Shown here: positions 33,768-41,653 of the stretch, piece after piece
Layout of the letters: each line of letters starts with the position of its first letter
Position numbering within the stretch: position 1 is the first letter of the stretch
Source of the DNA: an uncultured Chthonomonadales bacterium
Lineage (GTDB): Bacteria > Armatimonadota > Chthonomonadetes > Chthonomonadales > CAJBBX01
Length of the DNA stretch: 55,953 nt
Direction: 5' to 3'
Assembly (NCBI GenBank): GCA_938005745.1
Contig: CALLMM010000017.1
Span: 1 to 55,953 of the forward strand
Position numbers and translations under genes: made by a program
The notes under the pieces: model-generated
The model's input: only the letters and a program-made list of their open reading frames with translations
Databases searched by the model: none
What the model was told of the DNA's origin: nothing

Positions 33768-34742
33768 CTATCGCTCCCTTCCGTAGACCCACACATCACG
33801 CGGCTCCCCGTCAGCGCGAAGGAACCGCGTCAGCGTTCCCTCGCGGACAAAGCCGCAGGACTCATACAGCGCCGCCTTCTCCCGCGCCTGCGCGTCCAGA
33901 TAGGCGATCTGCTTGCCGGGAGGAACCTCGAGACCTTCCAGCAGGTCGGGGGTCTGCGCGGTAAAGTTTGCGTGGGTAAAGCTGTCCACCAGCCAGACAT
34001 CGGACCAGAGCGAATGCGGATGCCAGGTCGCGCAGCCTGCCACCGCCCCGGTCTCGCTCTCCAGCACGCACCCGCCCACCGGATCGCCCGCCAGTTGACG
34101 GGCGAAGAACTCGATCAACGCCCTCTCCAGGTTCTCGATCCCGACATACCTCCAGGCGACGCTGCGAAGATACTCGGCTCCGGGAAGCGAGGCGATCAGC
34201 GCGATCAGGGGAGCGTGCTCCCAGGCGACCGGCTTGACCTGCGCGGGAGCCGGAGCGAACCATCGCTCCTCAAAGGCATGATCCGGCTCCACCGCATAGC
34301 GCATGAACCCTCCCTTCAGGCTGCGAAACCCGAACCCGTGATAGATCCAGTAGGGCGGGCTTTCAAAACCGGTTCCCAGCGTCAGCACATGCCCTCCGCG
34401 CTGTCGGAAGTGCTCCATTTGCCGCGACATGACCGCATGACAGATGCCCTTTCGGCGCTGTTCTGGGCGGGTGTAGACGTGCCCCAGAATGCCCACCCCC
34501 AGCCGCTCCACCGTCATGATGTTCGCGACCGGCTTTCCCTCAATCAAGCCGAGATAGAAGCGGGTCTCCAGCCGCTCGGCTCTCCCCTCCAGCGCGGCGC
34601 GTATGTGCGCCCGCCACATCTCGCCCTTATGCGACAGCAGCTCTTCGATACCCGGGGCGTACTCCTCCTCCGGCGAAGTTACGACGCCGATCTCCAGGGT
34701 CTCTCCCGTCTTCAGGGTCTCCCTGTCCAGAAGTTCATACAT
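33768..34742 (-). CDS. GNAT-family N-acetyltransferase with long C-terminal half
   Basis: A 324-residue protein. A GNAT core is visible in the N-terminal half (IMTVERLGVGILGHVYTRPE, then RRKGICHAVMSRQMEHF, near residues 77–112; R-R-K-G is the acetyl-CoA loop), followed by a GxGFESPPYWIYHGFGF segment. The C-terminal half (about 170–320) may be a second, GNAT-like or substrate-recognition domain. It is a lone gene converging on plsC. The substrate is not predictable. Confidence 0.75.
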   Translation of the reverse strand: MYELLDRETLKTGETLEIGVVTSPEEEYAPGIEELLSHKGEMWRAHIRAALEGRAERLETRFYLGLIEGKPVANIMTVERLGVGILGHVYTRPEQRRKGICHAVMSRQMEHFRQRGGHVLTLGTGFESPPYWIYHGFGFRSLKGGFMRYAVEPDHAFEERWFAPAPAQVKPVAWEHAPLIALIASLPGAEYLRSVAWRYVGIENLERALIEFFARQLAGDPVGGCVLESETGAVAGCATWHPHSLWSDVWLVDSFTHANFTAQTPDLLEGLEVPPGKQIAYLDAQAREKAALYESCGFVREGTLTRFLRADGEPRDVWVYGRER

Positions 34743-34835
34743 TGCGCGCGCCCCCTATCACGTCTGGTCTTATTATCGAGATCTCAGCGCATAGCACCGT
34801 AATCGTACCTACTTTCAGAACCGTTTTGGTCATGA

Positions 34836-35099
34836 AGTATACGAGACATTGAGACACATTCGTACCTTGCCGGTCTGCAGGAGGCAGCAGGCGCGCCTTC
34901 CGTCATCGTTACGCAGTGGCAGATACAGGACGACAGCGCGGCACAACTGACCCTCGCGCTGCACCGACGGCTTGCGGAGCGAAAGAACGCCCCCCTTTCA
35001 CGCGCCGAAGCGCTGCGGCAGGCGATGCTGTCGGTCATGCAGGCGCATCCGCACCCCTATCACTGGGCGCCCTATTTCCTCATTGGAGACGGGAGATAG
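34836..35099 (+). pseudogene. C-terminal remnant of a CHAT-domain protein
   Basis: The plus strand is open from 34836 to a TAG at 35097–35099 and encodes LAGLQEAAGAPSVIVTQWQI, a helical stretch (SRAEALRQAMLSVMQAHP) and HWAPYFLIGDGR. This is the classic end of a CHAT (caspase HetF-associated with TPRs) protease domain: 'A-G-A-x-S-V-I-V-T-x-W' and 'H-x-x-x-W-A-P-F-x-L-I-G-D'. The catalytic His and Cys, which lie upstream in intact domains, are missing, and an in-frame stop lies just before at 34833. There is no start codon with a ribosome binding site. The body of the gene seems to have been deleted, leaving the last ~80 codons between two unrelated genes. Confidence 0.75.
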
Positions 35100-35102
35100 G
35101 CT

Positions 35103-37004
35103 CTATCCTCCCGCCAGCGTGCGCACGTCCCCCGACCGGCGGGTAAACCGGATCGAATCGAAGTACTCCATCACGGGAACGGCGTACTTGCGGCTGGTAC
35201 CGGTCAGGTCGCGAAACTGGCTGACGGTAATGCTGCCGTTCTCCTGCACAAACGCCCGCACCGCCTCCTGCGCCTGCGCGAGGGTATCGGCGTGGTAGTA
35301 CATCCCCTCCGTGATCTTCACCAGCAGACCCCGGTCCAGCCCCACCCGGATCATGGCGTTCACCGCGTCGGGAGGCGCGCCTACCGCCTGCGAAATCTCC
35401 TCCACCGTCGGGACGTTGTACTCCGCCTCCCGATAAACTGTCGCGATGCGATCCAGCAGCGACTGCTGGCGGGGATTTAACTGCACCGTGAAGTCGGCGC
35501 GCCGCACCGTCGCCCCGTCTGAGACGATGAGCCCCTCCGACTGCCACCGGTGAAGCAGCGCCTGGAAGGCGCGGCTGTCCAGCGCGCGCCCCAGCGCGCC
35601 GCGCAGCTCCTCCTTCGGCATTCCGGCGCGCAGGGGAAAGGCGGCATGGTATTCGGACAGCACGTGCAGCGCGCGGTCTGTCGCCGTCGAGAGCGAGGCG
35701 CGGTGAATCAGGCGGTCTCCCTCCAGCGCGACGATCTCCCCGTTTTCCACAAGTCGCGCGATGGCGGCGTCGGCATCCGACTCGCTCAGCCCCGCGCCTT
35801 TCGCCGCATCGCGCCGCGCCCCTCCGAAAGGAAGCCCCTGCAGCCAGGTCGCCAGCAGATCATCCGGCGTGCCGCGCTCCCGGGACTGCAGCGCAGCGCG
35901 GACTGCCGGATCATTTCGGCGATGGCGTTTCGATATCGGGTCCAGTACAACTCCCCCGCCGATGGTCCGCATCGGCGAGTAGGTGCGCACCACGAACCGA
36001 TCCCCGCGCGCGCAGGCGTACGGCTCTTCGGCGCGAAACTGTATGTAGCCCTGCCCTCCCGGCTCGATCGCCTCTCCTCCCAGCACCATCATCCGCCCCA
36101 GGATCTCGGCGGTTCCTAGATAGACGCGCACCCGGGAGCGATTGACAAGGGCTTTCGGAGCGGAAGGCAGCAGACGCAGAGCGGCGTCGAACAGCTGGGT
36201 CGGCGCAAGCACCCCCGGCGGAGCCAGCAGCATCCCGCGCTCCAGCGCCTCCTTCTCCACCCCCGCCAGATTGACCGCAACCCGCATCCCGGCTTCCACC
36301 GCCTCCTGCCTCTTGCCGTGACTCTGCAGACCGCGAACACGCGACGGGATCTGCTGCGGAAGGATCTCGACCGCATCCCCAACCCGCATGGTTCCCGCCA
36401 CCAGCGAACCGGTTACCACCGTCCCGAAGCCCGGGCGCGTGAAGACCCGGTCTATGGACAGGCGAAACGGGACATCGGCGTTCTTCGGCTCGGCGCGGGA
36501 GACCGCCGCCATCAGCGCGCGCTTCAGCTCCGGGATCCCCTTTCCGCTCAGCGAGTTCACCGGAATAATCGGCGCATTCGCCAGAAACGTCTCCTTGAGC
36601 CGCTCTCGCACATCCTCGACCACCACCTCCAGCCACTCCGCATCCACCATATCGGCTTTGGTGAGGGCGACCACGCCCTGCCGCACATCCAGCAGCCCCA
36701 GAATCTCCAGATGCTCCACCGTCTGCGGCATGACGCTCTCATCGGCGGCGATCACCATCAGTGCGACATCCATCCCCGCTGCCCCCGCCAGCATATTCTT
36801 GAGAAAACGCTCATGCCCCGGAACATCCACGATCCCGGCGATTGTCCCGTCCGGCAGCGTCAGCGAGGCGAAGCCCAGATCAATGGTCATGCCCCGCTCC
36901 TGCTCCTCCCGCAGCCGGTCGGTGTCAATGCCGGTCAGCGTCTTGATCAGGGTGGTTTTGCCGTGATCCACATGTCCGGCAGTGCCAATAATCACATGTT
37001 TCAT
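35103..37004 (-). CDS. selB: Selenocysteine-specific translation elongation factor SelB
   Basis: A 633-residue GTPase that brings Sec-tRNA to UGA codons next to a SECIS hairpin. G1 GHVDHGKT (residues 10–17), G2 near [11 protein letters not shown]3 DVPGHE (60–65) and G4 TKAD (115–118) are intact. Domains 2 and 3 follow, then four winged-helix modules in the last ~250 residues that bind SECIS RNA ([54 protein letters not shown]). The ATG at 37004 is used; the frame runs 50 codons further into the repeat array. No selA, selD or tRNA-Sec was seen in the window. TATAAT lies 6 nt before the ATG, so the mRNA may be leaderless. Confidence 0.93.
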   Translation of the reverse strand: MKHVIIGTAGHVDHGKTTLIKTLTGIDTDRLREEQERGMTIDLGFASLTLPDGTIAGIVDVPGHERFLKNMLAGAAGMDVALMVIAADESVMPQTVEHLEILGLLDVRQGVVALTKADMVDAEWLEVVVEDVRERLKETFLANAPIIPVNSLSGKGIPELKRALMAAVSRAEPKNADVPFRLSIDRVFTRPGFGTVVTGSLVAGTMRVGDAVEILPQQIPSRVRGLQSHGKRQEAVEAGMRVAVNLAGVEKEALERGMLLAPPGVLAPTQLFDAALRLLPSAPKALVNRSRVRVYLGTAEILGRMMVLGGEAIEPGGQGYIQFRAEEPYACARGDRFVVRTYSPMRTIGGGVVLDPISKRHRRNDPAVRAALQSRERGTPDDLLATWLQGLPFGGARRDAAKGAGLSESDADAAIARLVENGEIVALEGDRLIHRASLSTATDRALHVLSEYHAAFPLRAGMPKEELRGALGRALDSRAFQALLHRWQSEGLIVSDGATVRRADFTVQLNPRQQSLLDRIATVYREAEYNVPTVEEISQAVGAPPDAVNAMIRVGLDRGLLVKITEGMYYHADTLAQAQEAVRAFVQENGSITVSQFRDLTGTSRKYAVPVMEYFDSIRFTRRSGDVRTLAGG

Positions 37005-37010
37005 GCGTTC

Positions 37011-37016
37011 ATTATA
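37011..37016 (-). promoter_or_regulatory. -10-like TATAAT 6 nt before the selB start
   Basis: On the minus strand a perfect TATAAT (37016–37011) is followed by GAACGC and then the selB ATG at 37004. A start 6–7 nt after the -10 would put the mRNA 5' end on the AUG. The -35 region falls in the edge of the repeat and is weak. No Shine–Dalgarno is present. Confidence 0.5.
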
Positions 37017-37030
37017 CGCCGGAAATCTTC

Positions 37031-37178
37031 GAGATTGCTTCGGTCGGCTCCGCCTCCCTCGCAAGGACAGAAGGGGGGTCGGCTCCGCCTCCCTCGCAAG
37101 GACAGAAGGGGGGTCGGCTCCGCCTCCCTCGCAAGGACAGGAGAGGGGTCGCATGACGTCTCTCTCGCAAGGACAGGG
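37031..37178. repeat. 35-bp tandem array of the dispersed intergenic repeat
   Basis: After GAGATTGCTTCGG at 37031, copies of a 35-bp unit starting GGTCGGCTCCGCCTCCC begin at 37042, 37077 and 37112; a diverged fourth copy starts at 37147. The first two are near-identical. It lies between selB and the PEP-CTERM gene and holds no gene. Confidence 0.9.
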
Positions 37179-37259
37179 AGAGGATCGTCATCGGTCTCTC
37201 CCCTGTCAACCCTACCGGGAAATTGTCCCCGCGGAATATTTTCCACAAATCATGCGCAT

Positions 37260-37275
37260 TGGCACAATTCTTGCA
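37260..37275 (+). promoter_or_regulatory. Sigma-54 (RpoN) promoter of the PEP-CTERM gene
   Basis: TGGCACAATTCTTGCA has the invariant GG at -24 and GC at -12, exactly 12 bp apart. It differs from the consensus TGGCACG-R-N3-TTGCW only at the seventh base (A for G). It lies 64 nt upstream of the PEP-CTERM start codon, which has AAGGAG before it. Sigma-54 dependence implies that an enhancer-binding activator is needed. Confidence 0.85.
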
Positions 37276-37339
37276 ATAGCATCAGATATGATCACTCCTG
37301 ATCAACCGCACCGCCACTCTAAACCAAGGAGCTTGCTAC

Positions 37340-37993
37340 ATGCGACGGTTTCTTCCTATCCTGACAATGGCAGCGATGTTGGCTGTCTCCATTGTCCGAC
37401 CTGCTAGTGCGCAGCTGCTCTTCAACAACTTCGGTCCACGCAACTCTTATCAGAACTCCATAGGCTGGACCGAGGGTTTTGCCAGTCCTCCCTATATCCA
37501 GGGCATGGGCTTCACTCCCGGCGTCTCCGCGCACCTTGCCAGCATCGAGGTCGCCATCAACCTCGTCAGCGGTCCCAACGAACTCATCCTGAAGCTGATG
37601 TCTGACGATGGGGGCAAGCCCGGATCGGTGATCGAGGAGTGGACGGTCTCCGAACAGATGGGATCGTTCGGCGACGCCTACCCGACCTTCACGGTCGCCT
37701 CCGTCCTGACCCCCCATCTCTCCGCCGGAACGCTCTACTGGGTAGTTCCCTTCGTCGCCAGCGAAACCCATGCAGCCTGGAACTGGAACAGCGTTGATGA
37801 TGTCGGTTCGCACGCCTTCTCAGCAGACGGTGGAACGACCTGGAGTGTGACGGATTCAACTCGCGGTGCGTTTCGTGTGCTTGGCGGTCAGGGCGGCGGA
37901 GGTCCGGAGGTTCCGGAGCCGGGAACGCTGGCGATGCTCGTTGGCGCGGGAGTAGGCGGCAGCCTCATTCTCCTCCGACGCCGCCGCAGATAG
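37340..37993 (+). CDS. PEP-CTERM sorting-domain protein
   Basis: A 217-residue exported protein. Residues 1–24 form a signal peptide (MAAMLAVSIVRPASA ends it). The middle ~160 residues are a beta-rich jelly-roll-like domain (TPGVSAHLASIEVAINLVSG, later AGTLYWVVPFVASE) as in many choice-of-anchor PEP-CTERM proteins. The C-terminus has a PEP-CTERM tail: VPEPGTLAMLVGAGVGG, a hydrophobic helix and a poly-Arg end, the exosortase sorting signal. No exosortase or polysaccharide genes lie nearby. It has its own sigma-54 promoter and a strong terminator. Confidence 0.9.
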   Translation: MRRFLPILTMAAMLAVSIVRPASAQLLFNNFGPRNSYQNSIGWTEGFASPPYIQGMGFTPGVSAHLASIEVAINLVSGPNELILKLMSDDGGKPGSVIEEWTVSEQMGSFGDAYPTFTVASVLTPHLSAGTLYWVVPFVASETHAAWNWNSVDDVGSHAFSADGGTTWSVTDSTRGAFRVLGGQGGGGPEVPEPGTLAMLVGAGVGGSLILLRRRRR

Positions 37994-38026
37994 AGGTACC
38001 CCCTCTCTGGCTGCATCGTACAAAGG

Positions 38027-38058
38027 AGACCCCCGGGCGTATATCTGCCCGGGGGTCT
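38027..38058. terminator. Terminator hairpin after the PEP-CTERM gene
   Basis: A 12-bp perfect GC-rich stem (AGACCCCCGGGC 38027–38038 with GCCCGGGGGTCT 38047–38058) and an 8-nt loop. The T tract is short (TTCTCC). It lies between convergent genes and may serve both. Confidence 0.75.
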
Positions 38059-38081
38059 TCTCCTGCCGGCGAAGCGAGCGG

Positions 38082-39206
38082 TCAGGGAAGGGAGGAGACG
38101 ATCTGCCGGAAGGTCTCCGGTTTCAGATTGCCGATGAGAAAGTAGCTGCGGTCTCCTGAAATCCAGCGCGCCGCGCCGTTGATCAGTCGCGCCGGCGGAA
38201 CCCGTCTCCGCTCCGGCGCGTTCTGAGGAAGCCTTACCGGGTGCTGGAACAGCGCAAAGGTGATAACGCCGTCGGTATAGCGCAGAATGGTCACCGGCTG
38301 CCCGGCGGGCGGAGCGACCCAGACCCCCGTCAACGTAAACTCGGCGGGCAGCGAAGGCTCATATATCGGATAGGGCACCTGCTGCTGCGCCGCCTGTACG
38401 TTCGGCAACGGCGGCGTATCGGGCAGCAGCGGCTCGTGCAGCACGTTCGGCAGCGACGCCGGAGAGAAGTCACGCGGTAGGAAGGAGGGCGAGTAGTCTA
38501 TCCGGGTAAAGTAGCTGGTCGAGATGACGTTTCCCTGCGGGTCGGCGTCCTCGATCTTCAAGCGCACGCCCGTCCGTTCATCAATCCAGAGCCGTTTGAA
38601 GAAGGCTCCTCCGCGCACGGGACGTATCTCCACAATGGCGGCGTTCTGCCCGGCGATCTGTTCCGAGCCGACCACCCGCACCGTGATCCTCCCCTTTATA
38701 ACCCCCTGCAGCAGCGCCTGCGCCCGGTTATTGAACTCCTCCACCGGAACCGGACCCTCCAGAATCCTGTTCTGACGCCGGATATACTTGAAGATACGCC
38801 CGCCGTTCACCAGCAGAATATCCCCCTGCAGCAGCGGCGGATCGGTGTACTCGATCCGGGTGCGTCCCGGTCCCTGATGCTTGACGATCTGGGTCGACTC
38901 GATCATCCGGTCGCGAAACAGGCGCGTCCGCTCCTCCGCCTGATAGGGCTGACGACTGCCCTGCCGCAGATAGAGCCGCACGATCTCTCGCGCCCGGTTC
39001 TGATCCTCCGGTGAGAGACGACGAAAGCCTGCGCCGGGAAGCGGGGGGCGCGGGAACGGGGGGTGAGTCGGGCTGCTGCGGACGCCCGGCTCCCGGGTCT
39101 GCGCCTCTGCGGGCGTAACGCAAAGCGCCCCTGCCGCCGTCAGCAAGACGGCGACGCTCAGGACGACGCCGAAGCGAAATGTCAGATAGTCTCTGCAGGT
39201 CTTCAT
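38082..39206 (-). CDS. RseB/MucB-like sigma-factor regulatory protein
   Basis: A 374-residue exported protein. Residues 1–36 are a signal (ending TPAEAQ). The next ~180 residues (FRDRMIESTQIVKHQGPGRT, EYTDPPLLQGDILLVNGGRI, 'RRQNRILEGP', 'LWIDERTGVRLKIEDADPQG') match the LolA/RseB-type incomplete beta-barrel that senses envelope lipids or misfolded lipoproteins and protects the anti-sigma factor from proteolysis. A Pro-rich linker and a smaller C-terminal domain (WVAPPAGQPVTILRYTDGVI) follow, also as in RseB. It is the third gene of the rpoE-like set, 11 nt after the anti-sigma gene. Confidence 0.72.
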   Translation of the reverse strand: MKTCRDYLTFRFGVVLSVAVLLTAAGALCVTPAEAQTREPGVRSSPTHPPFPRPPLPGAGFRRLSPEDQNRAREIVRLYLRQGSRQPYQAEERTRLFRDRMIESTQIVKHQGPGRTRIEYTDPPLLQGDILLVNGGRIFKYIRRQNRILEGPVPVEEFNNRAQALLQGVIKGRITVRVVGSEQIAGQNAAIVEIRPVRGGAFFKRLWIDERTGVRLKIEDADPQGNVISTSYFTRIDYSPSFLPRDFSPASLPNVLHEPLLPDTPPLPNVQAAQQQVPYPIYEPSLPAEFTLTGVWVAPPAGQPVTILRYTDGVITFALFQHPVRLPQNAPERRRVPPARLINGAARWISGDRSYFLIGNLKPETFRQIVSSLP

Positions 39207-39217
39207 ATCCGTGTCAA

Positions 39218-39754
39218 TCAGCGCGCAGGTCGTTCGCCCGCCGGCTCGTTCTCCAGATCGGCGCTGCTGGCGGCAAGATTGGCAGCCGCCAGATCGTCCA
39301 GCGGGCTGTAGGCGGTCAGCGCAACATGTTGATTCTTGGCGATCTGCGCAATGGAATCCGCCGTCTGAACGGGAGTATCGTTCGGCGCAGGGGGGGGCGT
39401 GATCACATGGCGCGGAATCGGCAGAAAGAGCAGCAGCGCGCAGGCAGCCGCCGCCATTCCCCAGGCGGGGAGCGTGCGCGGGCGGAACATCGCCCGGAGA
39501 TTATCCCGCCAGACCCGTCGGGGCGTGGGCGCAGGCGTCTGCGCCAGCCGCGCCTGAAGGTTCGCCATGAAATCCGGGGAGACCTCGCGACGGGGCGCGG
39601 AAGCCAGCAGCGAAACGGTCTGACGCATCTCGTTCAGCAGACGCGCGCAGGCGTTGCACTCAGACAGATGCCTGTCCACCGCCAGCGTCTCCCGCGCCGA
39701 CAGGCTGTTATTCAGATACTCCGACAGCAGCGGCTCTATTTTCCGGCAGTTCAT
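39218..39754 (-). CDS. Zinc-finger anti-sigma factor
   Basis: A 178-residue single-pass membrane protein. The N-terminal domain begins MNCRKIEPLLSEYLNNSLS and contains HLSECNACARLL, the His-x3-Cys-x2-Cys motif of ZAS (zf-HC2) anti-sigma domains, which grip the sigma factor. A hydrophobic helix follows at about residues 96–115 (GMAAAACALLLFLPIP), and then a ~60-residue periplasmic part that is the likely target for regulated proteolysis. It lies 39 nt after the ECF sigma gene. Confidence 0.88.
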   Translation of the reverse strand: MNCRKIEPLLSEYLNNSLSARETLAVDRHLSECNACARLLNEMRQTVSLLASAPRREVSPDFMANLQARLAQTPAPTPRRVWRDNLRAMFRPRTLPAWGMAAAACALLLFLPIPRHVITPPPAPNDTPVQTADSIAQIAKNQHVALTAYSPLDDLAAANLAASSADLENEPAGERPAR

Positions 39755-39793
39755 GGGAACGTATCCTCTCCTGTCTCCCCCACAGGAGACCGA

Positions 39794-40387
39794 TCACGGA
39801 CTCCAGCGTTCATCTAGATAGGGCGCCAGTTTTGCGCGCAACGCCGCGCGCGCATGAAACAGTCTGGACTTCACCGTACCGAGCGGGCAGTCCACGATCT
39901 GCGCAATCTCCTCGTAGGACAGCCCCTCCACATCATACAGCAGCATGACCGTTCGCAGCTTCTCCGGCAGGGTCTGCAGCGCGCGATCGAGATGATCGGC
40001 AAGCTCCTTCGAGAGCAGGCTGCGCTGCGGCTCAAAACGTTCGTCGGGCAGATCGCTGACCGCGTCGGTCTCCTCCTCCGTAATCTCGCGGCAGGGCGTG
40101 GCGGTCATCGCCTTCGCTCTCCGACCCTTACGCAGATAGTCTATGCAGAGATTGGTGGCGATCCGAAACAGCCATGTGTTGAGACTGGCGCGGCTCTGGA
40201 ATGAGTGAATGCTCATGTAGGCGCGCACAAAGGTCTCCTGCGCCAGATCTTCGGCGTCCGCAACCGCTCCGACCATGCGGCAGATATAGTTGTAGACCTT
40301 ATTCTTATACCGTGCAACGATCTCGTTGAATGCGGCGGCGTCGTTTGCCTGACATCTCAAAACGAGCCTTGCATCGGCGTCGGACAC
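39794..40387 (-). CDS. ECF sigma factor (RpoE-like)
   Basis: A 197-residue sigma factor. Region 2 contains FNEIVARYKNKVYNYICRMV and AEDLAQETFVRAY; region 4 contains LPEKLRTVMLLYDVEGLSYE and CPLGTVKSRLFHARAALR. The frame is open to 40558, but the extra N-terminal residues are Arg-rich and unlike the family. The GTG at 40387 is preferred because GGAGAGG lies 8 nt upstream (a second GTG at 40396 is possible). It is followed by an anti-sigma factor and an RseB-like gene, so it is the envelope-stress sigma factor of this strain. An ECF-type promoter lies at 40456–40482. Confidence 0.9.
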   Translation of the reverse strand: MSDADARLVLRCQANDAAAFNEIVARYKNKVYNYICRMVGAVADAEDLAQETFVRAYMSIHSFQSRASLNTWLFRIATNLCIDYLRKGRRAKAMTATPCREITEEETDAVSDLPDERFEPQRSLLSKELADHLDRALQTLPEKLRTVMLLYDVEGLSYEEIAQIVDCPLGTVKSRLFHARAALRAKLAPYLDERWSP

Positions 40388-40455
40388 TGCGATCACCTCT
40401 CCTGCTCCGCCTTCCTCATCCGGCCGGCGCGCAATCCCGCCGTCTCTCAGCCTTA

Positions 40456-40482
40456 TAGACGCAGCGACCGCCGATTTGTTCA
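40456..40482 (-). promoter_or_regulatory. Candidate autoregulated ECF promoter
   Basis: On the minus strand TGAAC (40482–40478) is followed after exactly 16 nt by CGTCTA (40461–40456). This is the spacing and sequence style of ECF-group promoters (AAC block and CGT/GTC block) and would start transcription about 60 nt before the GTG start of the sigma gene. Confidence 0.4.
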
Positions 40483-40551
40483 CGCGAAATAATGTACCGT
40501 ACCGCCGGCTCCGCCCTTCTCCCGCCATCCCGCGTCGTCGTCGGCTCTTGA

Positions 40552-40581
40552 TTGACACCCTTTGCAGAGGTATGCTATACT
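40552..40581 (+). promoter_or_regulatory. Sigma-70 promoter with extended -10
   Basis: TTGACA (40552–40557) and TATACT (40576–40581) are 18 bp apart, and TGC precedes the -10 (extended). It should drive the genes starting at 40690, leaving a leader of about 100 nt. Confidence 0.8.
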
Positions 40582-40689
40582 CCCCTCAAAGACCGACAGG
40601 GTCGCCGGAAGCCGTTTCAGCCCGCCCGGCGCGCTTGATGATGCGTGTATACAGTCGTTATGCTCTGAGGATCAGCGAGGGCAATAGCG

Positions 40690-40989
40690 ATGGGTATTCG
40701 TCCGATCAACCCGACGTTAGGAGTCACCCCGGCGACCGAGACGATCCATCAGGTTAAGCCGGAAGAAGAGGCGCAGGAGTTCGGTCAGAAGGAGCCGTCG
40801 GACCGCAGGCAGAGCCGGCGTCGCTCGCCGGATATCCATGCGGAGACCGAGGTTACGATGGACACGGTGGATGTCAGCGCGGACTATCTTGCCGCGCAGG
40901 AGCAGACATCCGCACAGACAACGAAGACGGCGGAGCCGACCGACGAGTCGGCGACGCCCGCCCCGAAACGCATAGATATTCGCGCCTGA
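40690..40989 (+). CDS. Small hydrophilic protein of unknown function
   Basis: A 99-residue protein, MGIRPINPTLGVTPATETI…, rich in Glu, Asp, Thr and Arg and probably disordered, with a basic patch RRQSRRRS near 43–50. GAGGG lies about 8 nt before the ATG, and a strong promoter stands upstream, so it is likely real. It is 46 nt before a membrane/coiled-coil gene. I do not recognise a family. Confidence 0.55.
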   Translation: MGIRPINPTLGVTPATETIHQVKPEEEAQEFGQKEPSDRRQSRRRSPDIHAETEVTMDTVDVSADYLAAQEQTSAQTTKTAEPTDESATPAPKRIDIRA

Positions 40990-41035
40990 CACATCTGTCT
41001 TCGGTCATGCGCCGTTGAGTCTGTGAGGGCAACGC

Positions 41036-41536
41036 ATGGAGTGGGGGGCTATCGTACTGGCAGTACAGATACTGCTGCTGGTGGCGGGGTGGGTGCTGTT
41101 TCAGCAGGCAAAGACGGAGCTGACCGCCCGCGCGGCGCAGGTTCCCGTGCTGACCGAGATCAAAGCCCTGCAGAAGAGTATCGCCGCGCTTCTGGAGCAG
41201 TTGAAGCTGGAGTCCACACAGACCTCCGCGCAGCTGGAGGCGCGCTGCCTGGAAGCCCGCGAACTGCTTGCCGCACTGGATCGTCGGCTGCAGGAGATCG
41301 CAGCCTCCGGCGCAGGCAGATCGGCGTGCGCGCCCGAAACGACTGCCGTTGTCTCTTCCTCTCCCTCCCCGTCACCGGCTCCCCCGCCGGCTGCGAATCC
41401 CGCGCTGACAGCCCGCTATCAGGAGGTCTACTCCCTGGCGGACGCCGGTCAGGATAACGCAGTCATCGCGCAGAGCACCGGATTTTCCGTCGGCGAAGTG
41501 GAGTTGATCCTCGGGCTGCGTTCGCGGGTCTCCTGA
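41036..41536 (+). CDS. Membrane-anchored coiled-coil protein with C-terminal DUF6115/DUF2802-like motif
   Basis: A 166-residue protein with an N-terminal membrane helix (residues 4–22), a coiled coil (about 25–90), a Pro/Ser linker, and a C-terminal module YQEVYSLADAGQDNAVIAQS ending in VGEVELILGLR. That module resembles a short helix-turn-helix seen at the end of SwrB/DUF6115-type proteins of Firmicutes. The frame has GAGGG before its ATG at 41036. It may act in membrane-bound assembly, but no motility gene is present here. Confidence 0.6.
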   Translation: MEWGAIVLAVQILLLVAGWVLFQQAKTELTARAAQVPVLTEIKALQKSIAALLEQLKLESTQTSAQLEARCLEARELLAALDRRLQEIAASGAGRSACAPETTAVVSSSPSPSPAPPPAANPALTARYQEVYSLADAGQDNAVIAQSTGFSVGEVELILGLRSRVS

Positions 41537-41653
41537 GCCGTCTATTCGCGCATTTACGTAAAACAACCGGAAGAGGTCGAAACTGTCGAAGCGCCTGAAA
41601 GACGCGGCAAGCGCCTGGATACGCGCGAAATCATCCTGTTTGAGGTGCCTGAT

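Noticed and set aside
35103..37004. Search of the selB neighbourhood for tRNA-Sec or a SECIS element
   Set aside because: No long-acceptor tRNA with a TCA anticodon and no UGA-adjacent hairpin could be recognised by eye.
37005..37154. 50-codon N-terminal extension of SelB
   Set aside because: It is translated repeat array; the conserved protein starts with [16 protein letters not shown] at 37004.
41537..41644. Possible short leader ORF before the SurA/PrsA-like gene
   Set aside because: It would need a CTG start and has no clear Shine–Dalgarno or conserved content.
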